DNA of 64,000 nucleotides from CAYQQJ01 sp964515945. Lineage in GTDB: Bacteria > Pseudomonadota > Gammaproteobacteria > Pseudomonadales > Cellvibrionaceae. The translations under genes were made by a program, and so were the position numbers. The stretch lies in assembly GCA_964515945.1 (NCBI GenBank), contig CAZEWY010000001.1, forward strand, positions 1 to 64,000. Direction: 5' to 3'. Below, in pieces: positions 9,141 to 18,171 of this stretch. The notes beneath the pieces were generated by a model. That model saw only the letters and a list, made by a program, of their open reading frames with translations. It was not told where the DNA came from and ran no database searches. Each line of letters starts with the position of its first letter. Position 1 is the first letter of the stretch.

Positions 9141-9172
9141 GAGCCTAGCAGCTAAAAACCGAGCAATTAAAG
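9113..9172. repeat. Four degenerate 15-bp tandem units across a stop codon
   Basis: Units at 9113, 9128, 9143 and 9158 share the pattern G(T/C)CTAG(C/T)A(A/G)CT with decay toward the right. The first two encode the end of the ATP-grasp protein (SSNYKSSN), and the stop codon at 9138-9140 lies in the second unit. Confidence 0.7.
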
Positions 9173-9203
9173 GAATATATTCACGCAGAAGAGGAGTTTT
9201 TCC

Positions 9204-11252
9204 TTGAGTCAGCCACCGTTCAACATAGTGACCGATTGGCCTCAGCAAATCGAAATCATTGAAAATGAATGGATAAAGCTGCCCGATGGTGAACGGCTGG
9301 CCGCGAGACTCTGGCTGCCAAAAGGTGCCGTCAACAATCCGGTCCCCGCCATCATCGAATATATCCCCTACCGCAAACGCGACCTCACCCGGGAGCGCGA
9401 CACCATCAACTACCCATACCTCGCGGCGCACGGTTATGCCTGTGTCAGAGTCGACCTGCGCGGCAGCGGCGATTCAGACGGCATTCTGCGCGACCAGTAT
9501 CTGGAACAGGAACAGGCGGACGGCGTGGCGGCCATTCAGTGGATCGCGGACCAGCCCTGGTGCAACGGGAAAGTCGGCATGCTCGGCATTTCCTGGGGTG
9601 GATTCAACGCATTGCAGATTGCCGCCCGTCAACCACCCGCGCTCAAGGCAATTATCGCCGCCTGTGCGACTGATGACCTCTATGCCGACAACATGCATTA
9701 CATGGGCGGCTGTCTGCTGGCGGACAACCTTTCCGAATCCACCGTCATGTTCGCCTTCAACAGCTGCCCGCCGGATCCTGAGATCGCCGGTCCCCGCTGG
9801 CGCGATATGTGGCTGCAACGGATGGAGGAAAGTGGTATATGGCTCGATATCTGGCTGAGACATCAACGCCGCAACGATTTCTGGAAAGCCGGTTCCGTCT
9901 GCGAAAGTTACAGCCGCATTCAGTGCCCGGTCTTTGCCATCAGTGGCTGGGCCGACGGTTATACCAACGCGGTGTTCCGTTTGCTGGAGCATTTGCAGGT
10001 CCCGCGCAAGGGACTGGTGGGGCCCTGGGGCCACAAGTATCCCCATTTGGGTATACCAGGCCCTGCCATCGGTTTTCTGCAAGAAGTGCGACGCTGGTTT
10101 GACCACTGGCTCAAAGGCGTGGACACGGGCATCATGGACGAACCCATGCTGCGCTGCTGGATGCAGGGCAGCGTTCCGCCAACTCCGCTGCACACCAGCC
10201 GATCCGGATACTGGGTCGCAGAGCCTTTCTGGCCAGCCGCCAACGTGGAATGGCAGACCTGGCCGGTGGAGCGTAATCGACTGCTGGCTCCGGGCAGCGT
10301 TTCCGGCGAAAACGGCAGCGAAGCCATCGCCAGCCTGCAGTCACCCCTGGTGCTCGGCTATTTTGCCGGGAAATGGTGTTCCTATGCCGCAGCACCAGAC
10401 CTGCCCGACGACCAGCGACAGGAGGACGGCGGTGCGCTGATCTTCGACAGCCCCGAACTGAACGAACCGATCGAGATACTGGGTGCCGCTGTTGTTGAGG
10501 TTTGTTTCGCCGTGGACCAGCCGGTGGCACAGATCGCCGCCAGGCTCTCGGACATTCAGCCAGATGGCAGCGCGACCCGGGTCACCTTCGGACTACTCAA
10601 CCTCACTCATCGCAACTCCAACGAGACGCCTGAATATCTGGAGCCTGGGCACTGGTACACGGCGCGCGTGCAGCTCAATAACATCGCCCAGATTTTCCCG
10701 CGAGGTCACCGCATTCGACTGGCCCTGTCCACCTCATACTGGCCCCTGGCATGGCCCTCGCCGAAGCCAGTTAAACTGGAGCTGGATCTGCGCAAATGCC
10801 ATTTACAGTTACCGGTTCGGGATCCCCAGCCGGAGGACTGCGGGCTAAGGCTCTTCGATCCACCGGAAGGCGCGCCGCCGTTGGAGACCACGCTGATCCA
10901 ACCCGGAAAGCACAACTGGTATGTGCATCGGGACCTTGCTGAAAGTCTGTCTGAGCTCGAGGTGATAAACGACCGAGGCACGCAGCTGATTCACGAAACG
11001 GAAGCGGAAATCGAGAGTGCCACCTTTGAATGGTATCGCTCCCGGGACAATGACTATGGATCCGTCAGCGGTGAGACACGAACCGTCCGGGGTTTTAAGC
11101 GTGGCGATTGGCGGACCCGCGTACTTACCCGCACACGCCTGACCTCCGACGAGACCAATTTCTATCTGCAAGCCGAGCTGGATGCCTATGAAAGTAATAA
11201 ACGTATTTTCTCCAAAAACTGGGACAAGATTATCCCCAGGGATCACCTTTAG
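9204..11252 (+). CDS. CocE/NonD-family serine hydrolase (X-Pro dipeptidase/acylase type)
   Basis: A 682-residue protein with a TTG start behind an AAGAGGAG ribosome site. The N-terminal alpha/beta-hydrolase domain carries the nucleophile elbow GISWGGF (Ser about residue 133), the acid in WADGYTNAV and the catalytic His in GPWGHKYPH. The second half is the XPP C-terminal jelly-roll domain (DSPELNEPIEILGAAVVEV onward). Members cleave amide or ester bonds: X-Pro dipeptides, cocaine, glutaryl-cephalosporin. No signal peptide is visible, so it is probably cytoplasmic. It follows the ATP-grasp gene by 63 bp and probably forms a functional pair with it. The C-terminal about 100 residues after the jelly roll are not typical of the short cocaine-esterase form. 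Confidence 0.85.
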   Translation: MSQPPFNIVTDWPQQIEIIENEWIKLPDGERLAARLWLPKGAVNNPVPAIIEYIPYRKRDLTRERDTINYPYLAAHGYACVRVDLRGSGDSDGILRDQYLEQEQADGVAAIQWIADQPWCNGKVGMLGISWGGFNALQIAARQPPALKAIIAACATDDLYADNMHYMGGCLLADNLSESTVMFAFNSCPPDPEIAGPRWRDMWLQRMEESGIWLDIWLRHQRRNDFWKAGSVCESYSRIQCPVFAISGWADGYTNAVFRLLEHLQVPRKGLVGPWGHKYPHLGIPGPAIGFLQEVRRWFDHWLKGVDTGIMDEPMLRCWMQGSVPPTPLHTSRSGYWVAEPFWPAANVEWQTWPVERNRLLAPGSVSGENGSEAIASLQSPLVLGYFAGKWCSYAAAPDLPDDQRQEDGGALIFDSPELNEPIEILGAAVVEVCFAVDQPVAQIAARLSDIQPDGSATRVTFGLLNLTHRNSNETPEYLEPGHWYTARVQLNNIAQIFPRGHRIRLALSTSYWPLAWPSPKPVKLELDLRKCHLQLPVRDPQPEDCGLRLFDPPEGAPPLETTLIQPGKHNWYVHRDLAESLSELEVINDRGTQLIHETEAEIESATFEWYRSRDNDYGSVSGETRTVRGFKRGDWRTRVLTRTRLTSDETNFYLQAELDAYESNKRIFSKNWDKIIPRDHL

Positions 11253-11373
11253 GCGGAACGGGTCTCTCCTATACCAGGCATCAATGGGTCGACTCTCAGT
11301 GAATTTCACCCTCGCAAAGACTGTCTTCGGCGGCTTCATGTGATAAGATTGCGTGAATCTAAAATAATCACAA

Positions 11374-12744
11374 ATGGGTAAAATAATGAGTATGCAAAAC
11401 CCCAGCAAAAGCAGCTATGTCATCCCTATGGCAATCATAGGCTCCTTGTTTTTTATCTTCGGCTTCGTCACCTGGCTGAACGGCTCCCTGATTCCATTCC
11501 TGAAAATTGCTCTCGAGCTCACACAATTTCAGGCCCTGTTCGTCACCTTCGCTTTTTATATTTCCTACACCGTTATGGCTCTGCCCGCAGCTGCGGTACT
11601 ACAGCGAACCGGCTACAGAAAGGGCATGATGATTGGATTGCTGTTGATCGCCGTCGGCGCATTGGTATTCATACCCGCCGCCTACACTCGCGTGTTCGCG
11701 CTCTTCCTTACTGGACTGTTCATCATGGGCACCGGCCTGACCATTCTGCAAACAGCATCAAACCCCTATGTGGTACGCCTGGGGCCGAATGAAACCGCCG
11801 CCGTACGCATCAGCATTATGGGCCTGCTGAACAAAGGAGCGGGCATCGCTGGGCCGGTGGTTTTTACTGCCCTTATTCTCAGCGGTATGCACGAATTTTC
11901 CGAAGAAAGTATGGCCGCATTGAGCCAGGTCGCACAGCAGGATAAATTGAACGAGCTCGCCAGCCGACTGGTGGCGCCCTATATCGGTATGGCTGTGATC
12001 CTGGTGCTTTTGGCGGCGGCGGTGATGTTCTCCCCGCTGCCCGATATTCAGGAAGAAGAAAGCAAACTCGAAGAAGCACTTGAAGAAAGAAATGGCCACT
12101 GGGGCATCCTCAAATATCCCCAGGCGGTACTCGGTGCCATTGCACTGTTTTTCTACGTCGGCGTGGAAGTAATCGCTGGCGATACCATCGGACTCTACGG
12201 CAAGCATGTTGGCGTCGATCACTTCGGCTCGCTTACCTCCTACACCATGGCCTTTATGGTTGTGGGCTATATACTCGGCATGATTACCATTCCCCGGCTG
12301 ATCAACCAGAGTCAGGCCTTGCTGCTGTCCGCCGTCTTCGGCGCCTTATTCTGTATCGGCATTCTGGTCAGCTCCAATGAAAGCCACCTCATCTCCGAAA
12401 TCCTGTTTGGCTGGGTGGGCATAGCCACCGTACCCAACAGTGTCATGTTCCTGGCTCTGGCCGGCCTTGCAAACGCACTGGTATGGCCTGCCATATGGCC
12501 CCTGGCCCTGACCGACCTCGGCAAGCACACCCCCTCCGGCGCAGCCCTGTTAATTATGGGCATCTCCGGCGGAGCCCTGTTGCCCTTGCTGTACGGCTAC
12601 CTGTCGGACACTTCAGGCGATGCACAAACAGCTTATTGGATAATGATTCCGTGTTATCTGTTTATACTTTTTTATGCGGTTAAGGGGCATAAGGTGCGGG
12701 CTTGGAGTGGCGCTAGTCAAGCCAATGATTCCACGACGCCTTGA
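11374..12744 (+). CDS. FucP-type sugar/proton symporter (MFS)
   Basis: A 456-residue transporter with 12 predicted membrane helices. The first helix contains FFIFGFVTWLNGSLIPFLK, the signature of the FucP/GluP/NagP branch. A charged cytoplasmic loop of about 40 residues (EEESKLEEALEERNG) separates the two six-helix halves. It would import a hexose or amino sugar with protons or sodium. It is convergent with the DUF6445/halogenase/TonB receptor unit, the usual neighbour set for glycan uptake in marine Gammaproteobacteria. The alternative start ATG at 11386 (MSMQNPSK) is equally plausible since neither has a strong ribosome site. Confidence 0.88.
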   Translation: MGKIMSMQNPSKSSYVIPMAIIGSLFFIFGFVTWLNGSLIPFLKIALELTQFQALFVTFAFYISYTVMALPAAAVLQRTGYRKGMMIGLLLIAVGALVFIPAAYTRVFALFLTGLFIMGTGLTILQTASNPYVVRLGPNETAAVRISIMGLLNKGAGIAGPVVFTALILSGMHEFSEESMAALSQVAQQDKLNELASRLVAPYIGMAVILVLLAAAVMFSPLPDIQEEESKLEEALEERNGHWGILKYPQAVLGAIALFFYVGVEVIAGDTIGLYGKHVGVDHFGSLTSYTMAFMVVGYILGMITIPRLINQSQALLLSAVFGALFCIGILVSSNESHLISEILFGWVGIATVPNSVMFLALAGLANALVWPAIWPLALTDLGKHTPSGAALLIMGISGGALLPLLYGYLSDTSGDAQTAYWIMIPCYLFILFYAVKGHKVRAWSGASQANDSTTP

Positions 12745-12756
12745 TGTCTACCGGAA

Positions 12757-12781
12757 GCGGAATATCTCAAAAATATTCCGC
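12757..12781. terminator. Hairpin between convergent genes
   Basis: A perfect 9-bp inverted repeat (GCGGAATAT / ATATTCCGC, loop 12766-12772) lies just after the sugar-transporter stop and before the DUF6445 gene on the opposite strand. It has no long T-run, so it may act as a weak or Rho-assisted bidirectional terminator. Confidence 0.45.
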
Positions 12782-12845
12782 GTTACATCGACCCATCTCG
12801 ATATACCAAAAATAACAATACCATGACGTGCCTGGCGAACAAATT

Positions 12846-13547
12846 TTAGTCGAAGCTATAAAACAAGTTGGCCGTGAGGCGGCCCGCACGAGGATCAGAG
12901 CTGATACTGATATCTGAAACAACATTAGCCGAATGTAGTAAACAGCCCTTGTATATAGCCAGGCGGTTGAAACGCGCGGGGACAAAACCAATTTTTGTGT
13001 AGTAATCATCGGACTCGGAAAAGTAGCGCTTTTCGAGCTTGCGACTGTTAAGCTCCTTGTAACAATGGTCGAGATAATCCTCGCTCTGTTCGGGCACAAT
13101 CGATTCATACCCGGTGCTATTGTGACGGTAAAAAGCGGTACCCCCGTGCTCTTCTCCACAAAGGTAAAGAAGCGCAGCAAAGTAATATTGTCTTGATGTA
13201 TCGAAATGAGGAATAAGCTGGTACGGCCCCAGTTCCGACTCAGGCACCGTCATCATACACAAGGAAGACTGACAGGAAATCCGGGAGGCGCTTGGTGGTA
13301 TATCGTATTTCGCTTCAATAATTTCCTTAATTTTAATAATCAACGGCTCAATACTGCCAACCGGCAGGTCCGCCCTTATACCTGGGTATCCTTTCCGCTG
13401 ACGAAGCCAAGGGGCCGGTGGAAAATTTATGCTCGCCGCATACTCTACCAGTTTAACGGGATCCGTTAAGACGTCATCAATGATGATAACTTTATTCTTC
13501 TCATCACCCAGACAAGTCGTTTTCACGGCCAAATTTTCACTTATCAT
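12846..13547 (-). CDS. DUF6445-family protein, halogenase-associated
   Basis: A 233-residue protein with an AAGGTG ribosome site before the ATG. It contains PHFDTSRQYYFAALLYLC and GGTAFYRH, then RLAIYKGCLLHSANV; the His-x-Asp and later His in a predicted double-stranded beta-helix resemble 2-oxoglutarate/Fe(II) oxygenases (HFD...H). DUF6445 proteins often sit beside tryptophan-halogenase-like proteins and TonB-dependent receptors in glycan-uptake loci. It is the last gene of a three-gene minus-strand unit. The enzymatic activity is unproven; the oxygenase reading is inference. Confidence 0.65.
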   Translation of the reverse strand: MISENLAVKTTCLGDEKNKVIIIDDVLTDPVKLVEYAASINFPPAPWLRQRKGYPGIRADLPVGSIEPLIIKIKEIIEAKYDIPPSASRISCQSSLCMMTVPESELGPYQLIPHFDTSRQYYFAALLYLCGEEHGGTAFYRHNSTGYESIVPEQSEDYLDHCYKELNSRKLEKRYFSESDDYYTKIGFVPARFNRLAIYKGCLLHSANVVSDISISSDPRAGRLTANLFYSFD

Positions 13548-13612
13548 AGAACACCTTCTACTGCAGTATCAGCTACGAGCACCCGTAGCAACAAAACCGC
13601 TCAATGGTCGAC

Positions 13613-15136
13613 TTACTGTTTGCTCATCGCTTTCTTCAATTCAGTTAGCCACTCCCGATGTGAGAGCAAGGCCTCACACATTTGTAGTGATTTAATCTTA
13701 ACATTGTCGACTAACCGCTGCGATTGCGCCGCTGTCGAAGCGCCAACTGCATTTGCTTGGGTGGGGTATTTCATTCCGTAGAGAATGTACTGATAGTTTT
13801 CAGGTCCAAATATATCAAAACGGCTAAAAAAATCGAACTTCTGGGGTGGCTGTAGCCTCCACATTGCCAAACGCTCTTTCAGTACATCAGATATGGCTGC
13901 CTCTTCGGTGTTAACTTGCCAAAACTCAGAATCCCGTCTATCTGACGCAAAATAGTGAAGCTGAACAAAGTCGATCACACGTTCCCAAGTATAGCTTACC
14001 AACGTATTGCAGTGCGCAGAAAGGCGTTCCATATCATGGGTGAATCGCGGGAACTTTCTAGCGAGCAACTGCGCGGAGAAGTCCGTAACCAATATCGAGG
14101 TTGCCTCAAGGGGCTCGACGAATCCTTGCGCCAAGCCCAGAGCAGCACAGTTACTCTGCCAGAATGACCCACGATATCCAATTTTCATTGGCACCTTCCT
14201 GACATCTTCACCTTGAAGATTCTTGCCTACATAGCGTGAAAATTTTTCAACCGCTTTGTCTTCACTCATAAATTGCGAAGAGTAGACAAAGCCAAAGCCT
14301 TTGCGACTGGTGAGCGGTATCTCCCAAACCCACCCACTCTGATGGGCCGTCGACAGCGTATAGGGAGATAATTCTTCATTATCGGATAGCGCCTGACGGT
14401 ACACCAATACCGTATCCGTCATGATTTGCGCAGATTTATCCACAAAGGGAACTTTTAGAGTTTTGTCTATAAGTAACGAAGCGAAGCCCGAGCAATCAAC
14501 ATAGAAGTCAAACGCCTGCTCTGTGCCGCTGTTGTACACCAGGCTCTTGATGCTTCCATCGTTATTTTTTTCAACACGATTGACGGTTTCAAAAATATGT
14601 TTAACGCCGAATCTATCACAGGCATTTTTTGCCAATAATTCGGAAAATTTGGCCGCATTAAAATGATAAGCGTAATCCACCACCCCTTGATAAGGGGGTG
14701 AACTTTTTTGTTTTGGAGATTTTTTTAATTCCGCGATATTGTAAGATTCAGCTAATTCAGCGAACTCCATCGAGCCCCTGTTGTTCAACCAGTAATTGGT
14801 AAGATCATAACCCGAAGGATACGGTGGGTCGAAGGGATGGTAATAGAAGTTATTGCTGCCGTGAGTCTTTGCATCGAGCCAATTAGCAAATTTGACACCC
14901 TGTTTGAAGGTTACGTCGCATGATGCGATCAACTCCAGTTCTGAAATGCCAAATTTTTGTAACGTCGCTCTAATGTGGGGAACAGTTCCCTCACCAACGC
15001 CCATAACGGGCACATCTTTTGATTCGACAAGCGTGATTTCAATTTCGGGGTCTCCATTCAGCTCCACTCCCAGGTGATTGGCTGCCATCCACCCCGCTGT
15101 CCCGCCACCCACAATCGCAACTCGTTTAATTTTCAT
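13613..15136 (-). CDS. Flavin-dependent tryptophan-halogenase-like protein
   Basis: A 507-residue protein of normal family length. The FAD-binding GGGTAGW motif is at residues 10-16, the conserved active-site lysine region reads CDVTFKQGVKFANW (about residues 78-91), and the halogenase hallmark WxWxIP is present as GWVWEIPL (about 265). Chemistry in the family is FADH2- and chloride-dependent oxidation of an aromatic ring. In TonB-receptor loci these proteins are widespread and their real substrate is unknown; a second conserved residue set should be compared with PrnA before assuming halogenation. It needs an external flavin reductase, not seen here. It lies between the TonB receptor and the DUF6445 gene, and codons are AT-richer than elsewhere. 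Confidence 0.85.
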   Translation of the reverse strand: MKIKRVAIVGGGTAGWMAANHLGVELNGDPEIEITLVESKDVPVMGVGEGTVPHIRATLQKFGISELELIASCDVTFKQGVKFANWLDAKTHGSNNFYYHPFDPPYPSGYDLTNYWLNNRGSMEFAELAESYNIAELKKSPKQKSSPPYQGVVDYAYHFNAAKFSELLAKNACDRFGVKHIFETVNRVEKNNDGSIKSLVYNSGTEQAFDFYVDCSGFASLLIDKTLKVPFVDKSAQIMTDTVLVYRQALSDNEELSPYTLSTAHQSGWVWEIPLTSRKGFGFVYSSQFMSEDKAVEKFSRYVGKNLQGEDVRKVPMKIGYRGSFWQSNCAALGLAQGFVEPLEATSILVTDFSAQLLARKFPRFTHDMERLSAHCNTLVSYTWERVIDFVQLHYFASDRRDSEFWQVNTEEAAISDVLKERLAMWRLQPPQKFDFFSRFDIFGPENYQYILYGMKYPTQANAVGASTAAQSQRLVDNVKIKSLQMCEALLSHREWLTELKKAMSKQ

Positions 15137-15185
15137 ACCAAACCTCGCACAAGCACTCGAGTCATTGAACAGAATGAGGGGGCAT

Positions 15186-15210
15186 AAAAAAGCCCAGCAT
15201 AAGCTGGGCT
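15186..15210 (-). terminator. Intrinsic terminator after the TonB receptor
   Basis: An 8-bp stem AGCCCAGC/GCTGGGCT with a 4-nt loop, followed on the minus strand by a T-run. It lies 19 bp past the receptor stop and 50 bp before the halogenase start. Readthrough or a separate promoter would be needed for halogenase expression. Confidence 0.85.
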
Positions 15211-15228
15211 TTTTCCTCTACTCAGCCA

Positions 15229-17949
15229 TTAGTACCTGAAGTTTACGCCCAACAAAAAGCTTGTCTCACCTTCAAACGACCAAGCCGGATAGCCTTCAAG
15301 CAATGGAATTTTTATGCCATCAGCCGCAGCAGATACATCAGCCGCACCGTATTGGACATCGTCCTCAGCAAGCAAATTGGTCGCTTCAAAAGTGACAGCA
15401 ATACTATCTGTCGCATTCCAACCTAGGCTCAAGTCCAGTGAGCCAAAGTCATCGTGCATGCGGTTACCATAGTAGAAGGCACCTTCACGGACCATGTACT
15501 TAGAGCGCCAATTATAAGCCGCACGAGCCGAGAAAGTGTCATTTTCCCAGTAACCGACTAGGTTAGCACTGTTTTCTGAAGACCCCGTAAACAACGGAAT
15601 TCCGTCAGGATAAGTATAGGCCGGGACTTCAGCATCTACGTAAGTATAATTAGCTACGACACCAAAGCCATTGTCGAACGCATGATTCAACTGCAACTCA
15701 ATACCGGTGAGTTTAGCATCGTCAGCGTTTAGTTTCGTATCGATAACCCAGTTGTCACCGCCGTTAACGGTACCACCGTTAGGATCAACCACACCAATCG
15801 CCTGACCGGGATCACTAATATCGCTAGCGACAAAGTCATCGATTGACTTACGGAAGAGCGTCGCCGAAACCAGATTGCCATTACCATAGTAGTACTCTAG
15901 GCTGATATCCGCTTGGGTAGACTTCATCGGCAACAAACCTTCAGAACCCAGCTTATAGACCTGGTTGTTGGTGCGGTCATCGTTATAACCAGCGTAAGTG
16001 ACAATCATATCGTCATAGTTGGGACGACTAATGGCTTGAGCGGCGGCGAAGCGCAATACGAAATCTTCATTCAAGTCGTACGTTACGTTAAGACTAGGCA
16101 ACACGTCATCGTAGTCGGCTTCATGGTCCGTCAAGCTGTAGCTGAACCCATTGTTAGCGGCAACATCGCCAGATTGAAGAGCCGTGCCATCCAACTCGTA
16201 TTGGCTGCGGGTAACATCAGTAGCAATATAACGCAGGCCAAAGTTACCTCTATAGCGCTCACCTTCAAACGTGAACATACCGTAAAGGGCATTGTTCTTT
16301 TCATTAAGCATTGAATAACCGGAGCGGTGTTCGACCCATGCATCCAGGCTATCTTTGGTGGCCGCGATCATAGCATCCAGGTCAGGTTCAGGTGCAGTCC
16401 AGCCGTCCGGACCCACTTCGTAGGTACCGTTGTACAGCGACGCAGTGTCTACAGTAACGACGGTAGAGAGGCCGGTATCGTCGTCAATAAAATCACCTTT
16501 ATAGACAGAATTCTCTACATCATGATCGGTTGTGCGGATACCGGCTTTAAAGGTGGTAATAACGCCCAAGTCCAGCTCAAACTCAACATCCAGCTGAGCA
16601 TAGGTTTCTTCATCGCTATTTGGCCCCTTGCCGACGGCCCATGATTGCGGGCTCGTAGTTGCCTGCAAATCATCAAGAGTCATGCTCGGGTCGTTAGTGG
16701 TGTGGATCTTAATCTGCTTGCCTGTAGCGTCGACAGTACCTGCCCACAATGACATTGGACTACCGGTGCTCGGGTAATACTGGAAGTTGGTGGTCATGTC
16801 GGTGCCACCTTCAGCCTCAGTCATACCAATACTACCGCTGATAGTGACGTTGTCCCCGACGTATTCACCACTCAGATCATAGGTGTCGGAACTCATTGAA
16901 GCAACACGGCCCCATGATTGAACAAAAGTCTCGGAGTCCGGAGCACCACTGGCCCAACCTTCAGCCAGATCACCGCGGATCGCCTCATCGACTACCTGGA
17001 CAACACAAGCGCCGGCAGCATTGGTTTGATCACAGTGGAATGTGCTGGCCAAAGATGGGAAAATATACATATTAGTGCCGATGTTATCGGCATTAAGCTC
17101 CAGCGACAGCACGTGCAGGTTAAAATTCAAGGCGTCAGTCGGCGCAAACTGTACATTGGCATCCAGCGCAGTGCGCTCGCGCTCCTGAACAAAGGTCGAA
17201 GGCTCAACATCACCTGACCACTGGTAATCAGACTCGACACCACGGCGTACATAATCTGAATCTTCCCAGGCACCCGCCACCAAAACGCCAAAGGTTTCGG
17301 AGTCGTTTTTCCAACTATATAGGCCAGAAAGTTCAGGAGACAGTTCATCACTAATGGTACCGGTGCGAGCTTTGACACCAGCAAACGCGGTATTGGCATC
17401 CAGTTCTAGCGGCTTACGGGTTTTCACAATTACCGTACCACCAATACCACCTTCGTTAAGGTCGGCTTGGGATGCTTTATATACTTCAATTCCGCCAACC
17501 AACTGTGAAGGCAGCAACGAATAGTTAAAGCTGCGGTCAATTGACTTCTGATCATACCATCCGGTAGAGGCAACGTTTTGACCGTTCAACTGGGTCAAGG
17601 TCATCTGTGGTGCAGCACCACGAATAGAAACCGAGGCACCCTGACCAAAGTCACGGCCTACGGTCACACCAGGAATACGGCCGAGAGACTCACCTACATC
17701 GCTGTCGGGAAATTTACCGACATCTTCCGCTGAAATAGCATCAACAATCGAAGTCGCATCGCGTTTGATAGCCACAGCCTGTTCGAGTGAACCACGTATA
17801 CCAGTTACCAAAACCTCCTCGGTTTGAAGACTATTTTCTTGCGCATGAGCTACACCAGCCATACCCGCCAGCGCCAGTGTGCTTACTGAGCCGTAGAGTA
17901 GAGCTGTTTTATTGATTGCACGAATTGCATTTTTTAAATTCGCAGACAT
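15229..17949 (-). CDS. TonB-dependent receptor, Xanthomonas/Caulobacter glycan type
   Basis: A 906-residue outer-membrane receptor. The signal peptide ends at about residue 36 (GVAHAQE), followed by EEVLVTGIRGSLEQAVAIKR, the typical start of the TonB_Xanth_Caul subfamily. The plug domain (residues about 50-170) includes VSIRGAAPQMTLTQLNGQ and GIGGTVIVKTRKP. The C-terminal barrel ends in the aromatic FRY. These receptors import oligosaccharides too large for porins, powered by TonB-ExbBD. A LacI-type operator and promoter lie about 150 bp upstream. The downstream halogenase and DUF6445 genes form the usual accompaniment. The substrate cannot be told from sequence. Confidence 0.93.
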   Translation of the reverse strand: MSANLKNAIRAINKTALLYGSVSTLALAGMAGVAHAQENSLQTEEVLVTGIRGSLEQAVAIKRDATSIVDAISAEDVGKFPDSDVGESLGRIPGVTVGRDFGQGASVSIRGAAPQMTLTQLNGQNVASTGWYDQKSIDRSFNYSLLPSQLVGGIEVYKASQADLNEGGIGGTVIVKTRKPLELDANTAFAGVKARTGTISDELSPELSGLYSWKNDSETFGVLVAGAWEDSDYVRRGVESDYQWSGDVEPSTFVQERERTALDANVQFAPTDALNFNLHVLSLELNADNIGTNMYIFPSLASTFHCDQTNAAGACVVQVVDEAIRGDLAEGWASGAPDSETFVQSWGRVASMSSDTYDLSGEYVGDNVTISGSIGMTEAEGGTDMTTNFQYYPSTGSPMSLWAGTVDATGKQIKIHTTNDPSMTLDDLQATTSPQSWAVGKGPNSDEETYAQLDVEFELDLGVITTFKAGIRTTDHDVENSVYKGDFIDDDTGLSTVVTVDTASLYNGTYEVGPDGWTAPEPDLDAMIAATKDSLDAWVEHRSGYSMLNEKNNALYGMFTFEGERYRGNFGLRYIATDVTRSQYELDGTALQSGDVAANNGFSYSLTDHEADYDDVLPSLNVTYDLNEDFVLRFAAAQAISRPNYDDMIVTYAGYNDDRTNNQVYKLGSEGLLPMKSTQADISLEYYYGNGNLVSATLFRKSIDDFVASDISDPGQAIGVVDPNGGTVNGGDNWVIDTKLNADDAKLTGIELQLNHAFDNGFGVVANYTYVDAEVPAYTYPDGIPLFTGSSENSANLVGYWENDTFSARAAYNWRSKYMVREGAFYYGNRMHDDFGSLDLSLGWNATDSIAVTFEATNLLAEDDVQYGAADVSAAADGIKIPLLEGYPAWSFEGETSFLLGVNFRY

Positions 17950-18091
17950 GTGTTTCCCCTATTATTCTGACGATTATTTTTACGGATCATTTGTTGGCCA
18001 ATACCCCGCTTGGCCTCCCAACACAACGACGGCTATGGCCTCGAGGCCAACAAACCTGCCAATGAACCCAGTGTTGCTATGGTTGGGCATG

Positions 18092-18120
18092 ACATTAACG
18101 CTGATTGACAGCGTTGTCAA
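18092..18120 (-). promoter_or_regulatory. Candidate promoter of the TonB receptor
   Basis: On the minus strand a perfect TTGACA (-35, 18115-18120) is followed after 17 bp by TAATGT (-10, 18092-18097, three of six matches). It leaves a 5' leader of about 135 nt. The -35 box is half of the palindromic operator at 18105-18120. Confidence 0.4.
18105..18120. promoter_or_regulatory. LacI-family operator
   Basis: TTGACAGCGTTGTCAA fits the LacI-family consensus TGNNANCGNTNNCA with its central CG. It overlaps the -35 element of the receptor promoter, so a sugar-responsive repressor would block RNA polymerase. No LacI gene lies in this window. Confidence 0.5.
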
Positions 18121-18171
18121 CACTTTGGCGGAGAGGATTCTTAAACTTCTTAAAGGGCTCCGGCGGCGACT

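Noticed and set aside
8115..9431. 438-codon minus-strand frame opposite the ATP-grasp gene
   Set aside because: It is antisense to a gene with clear family motifs and shows none itself.
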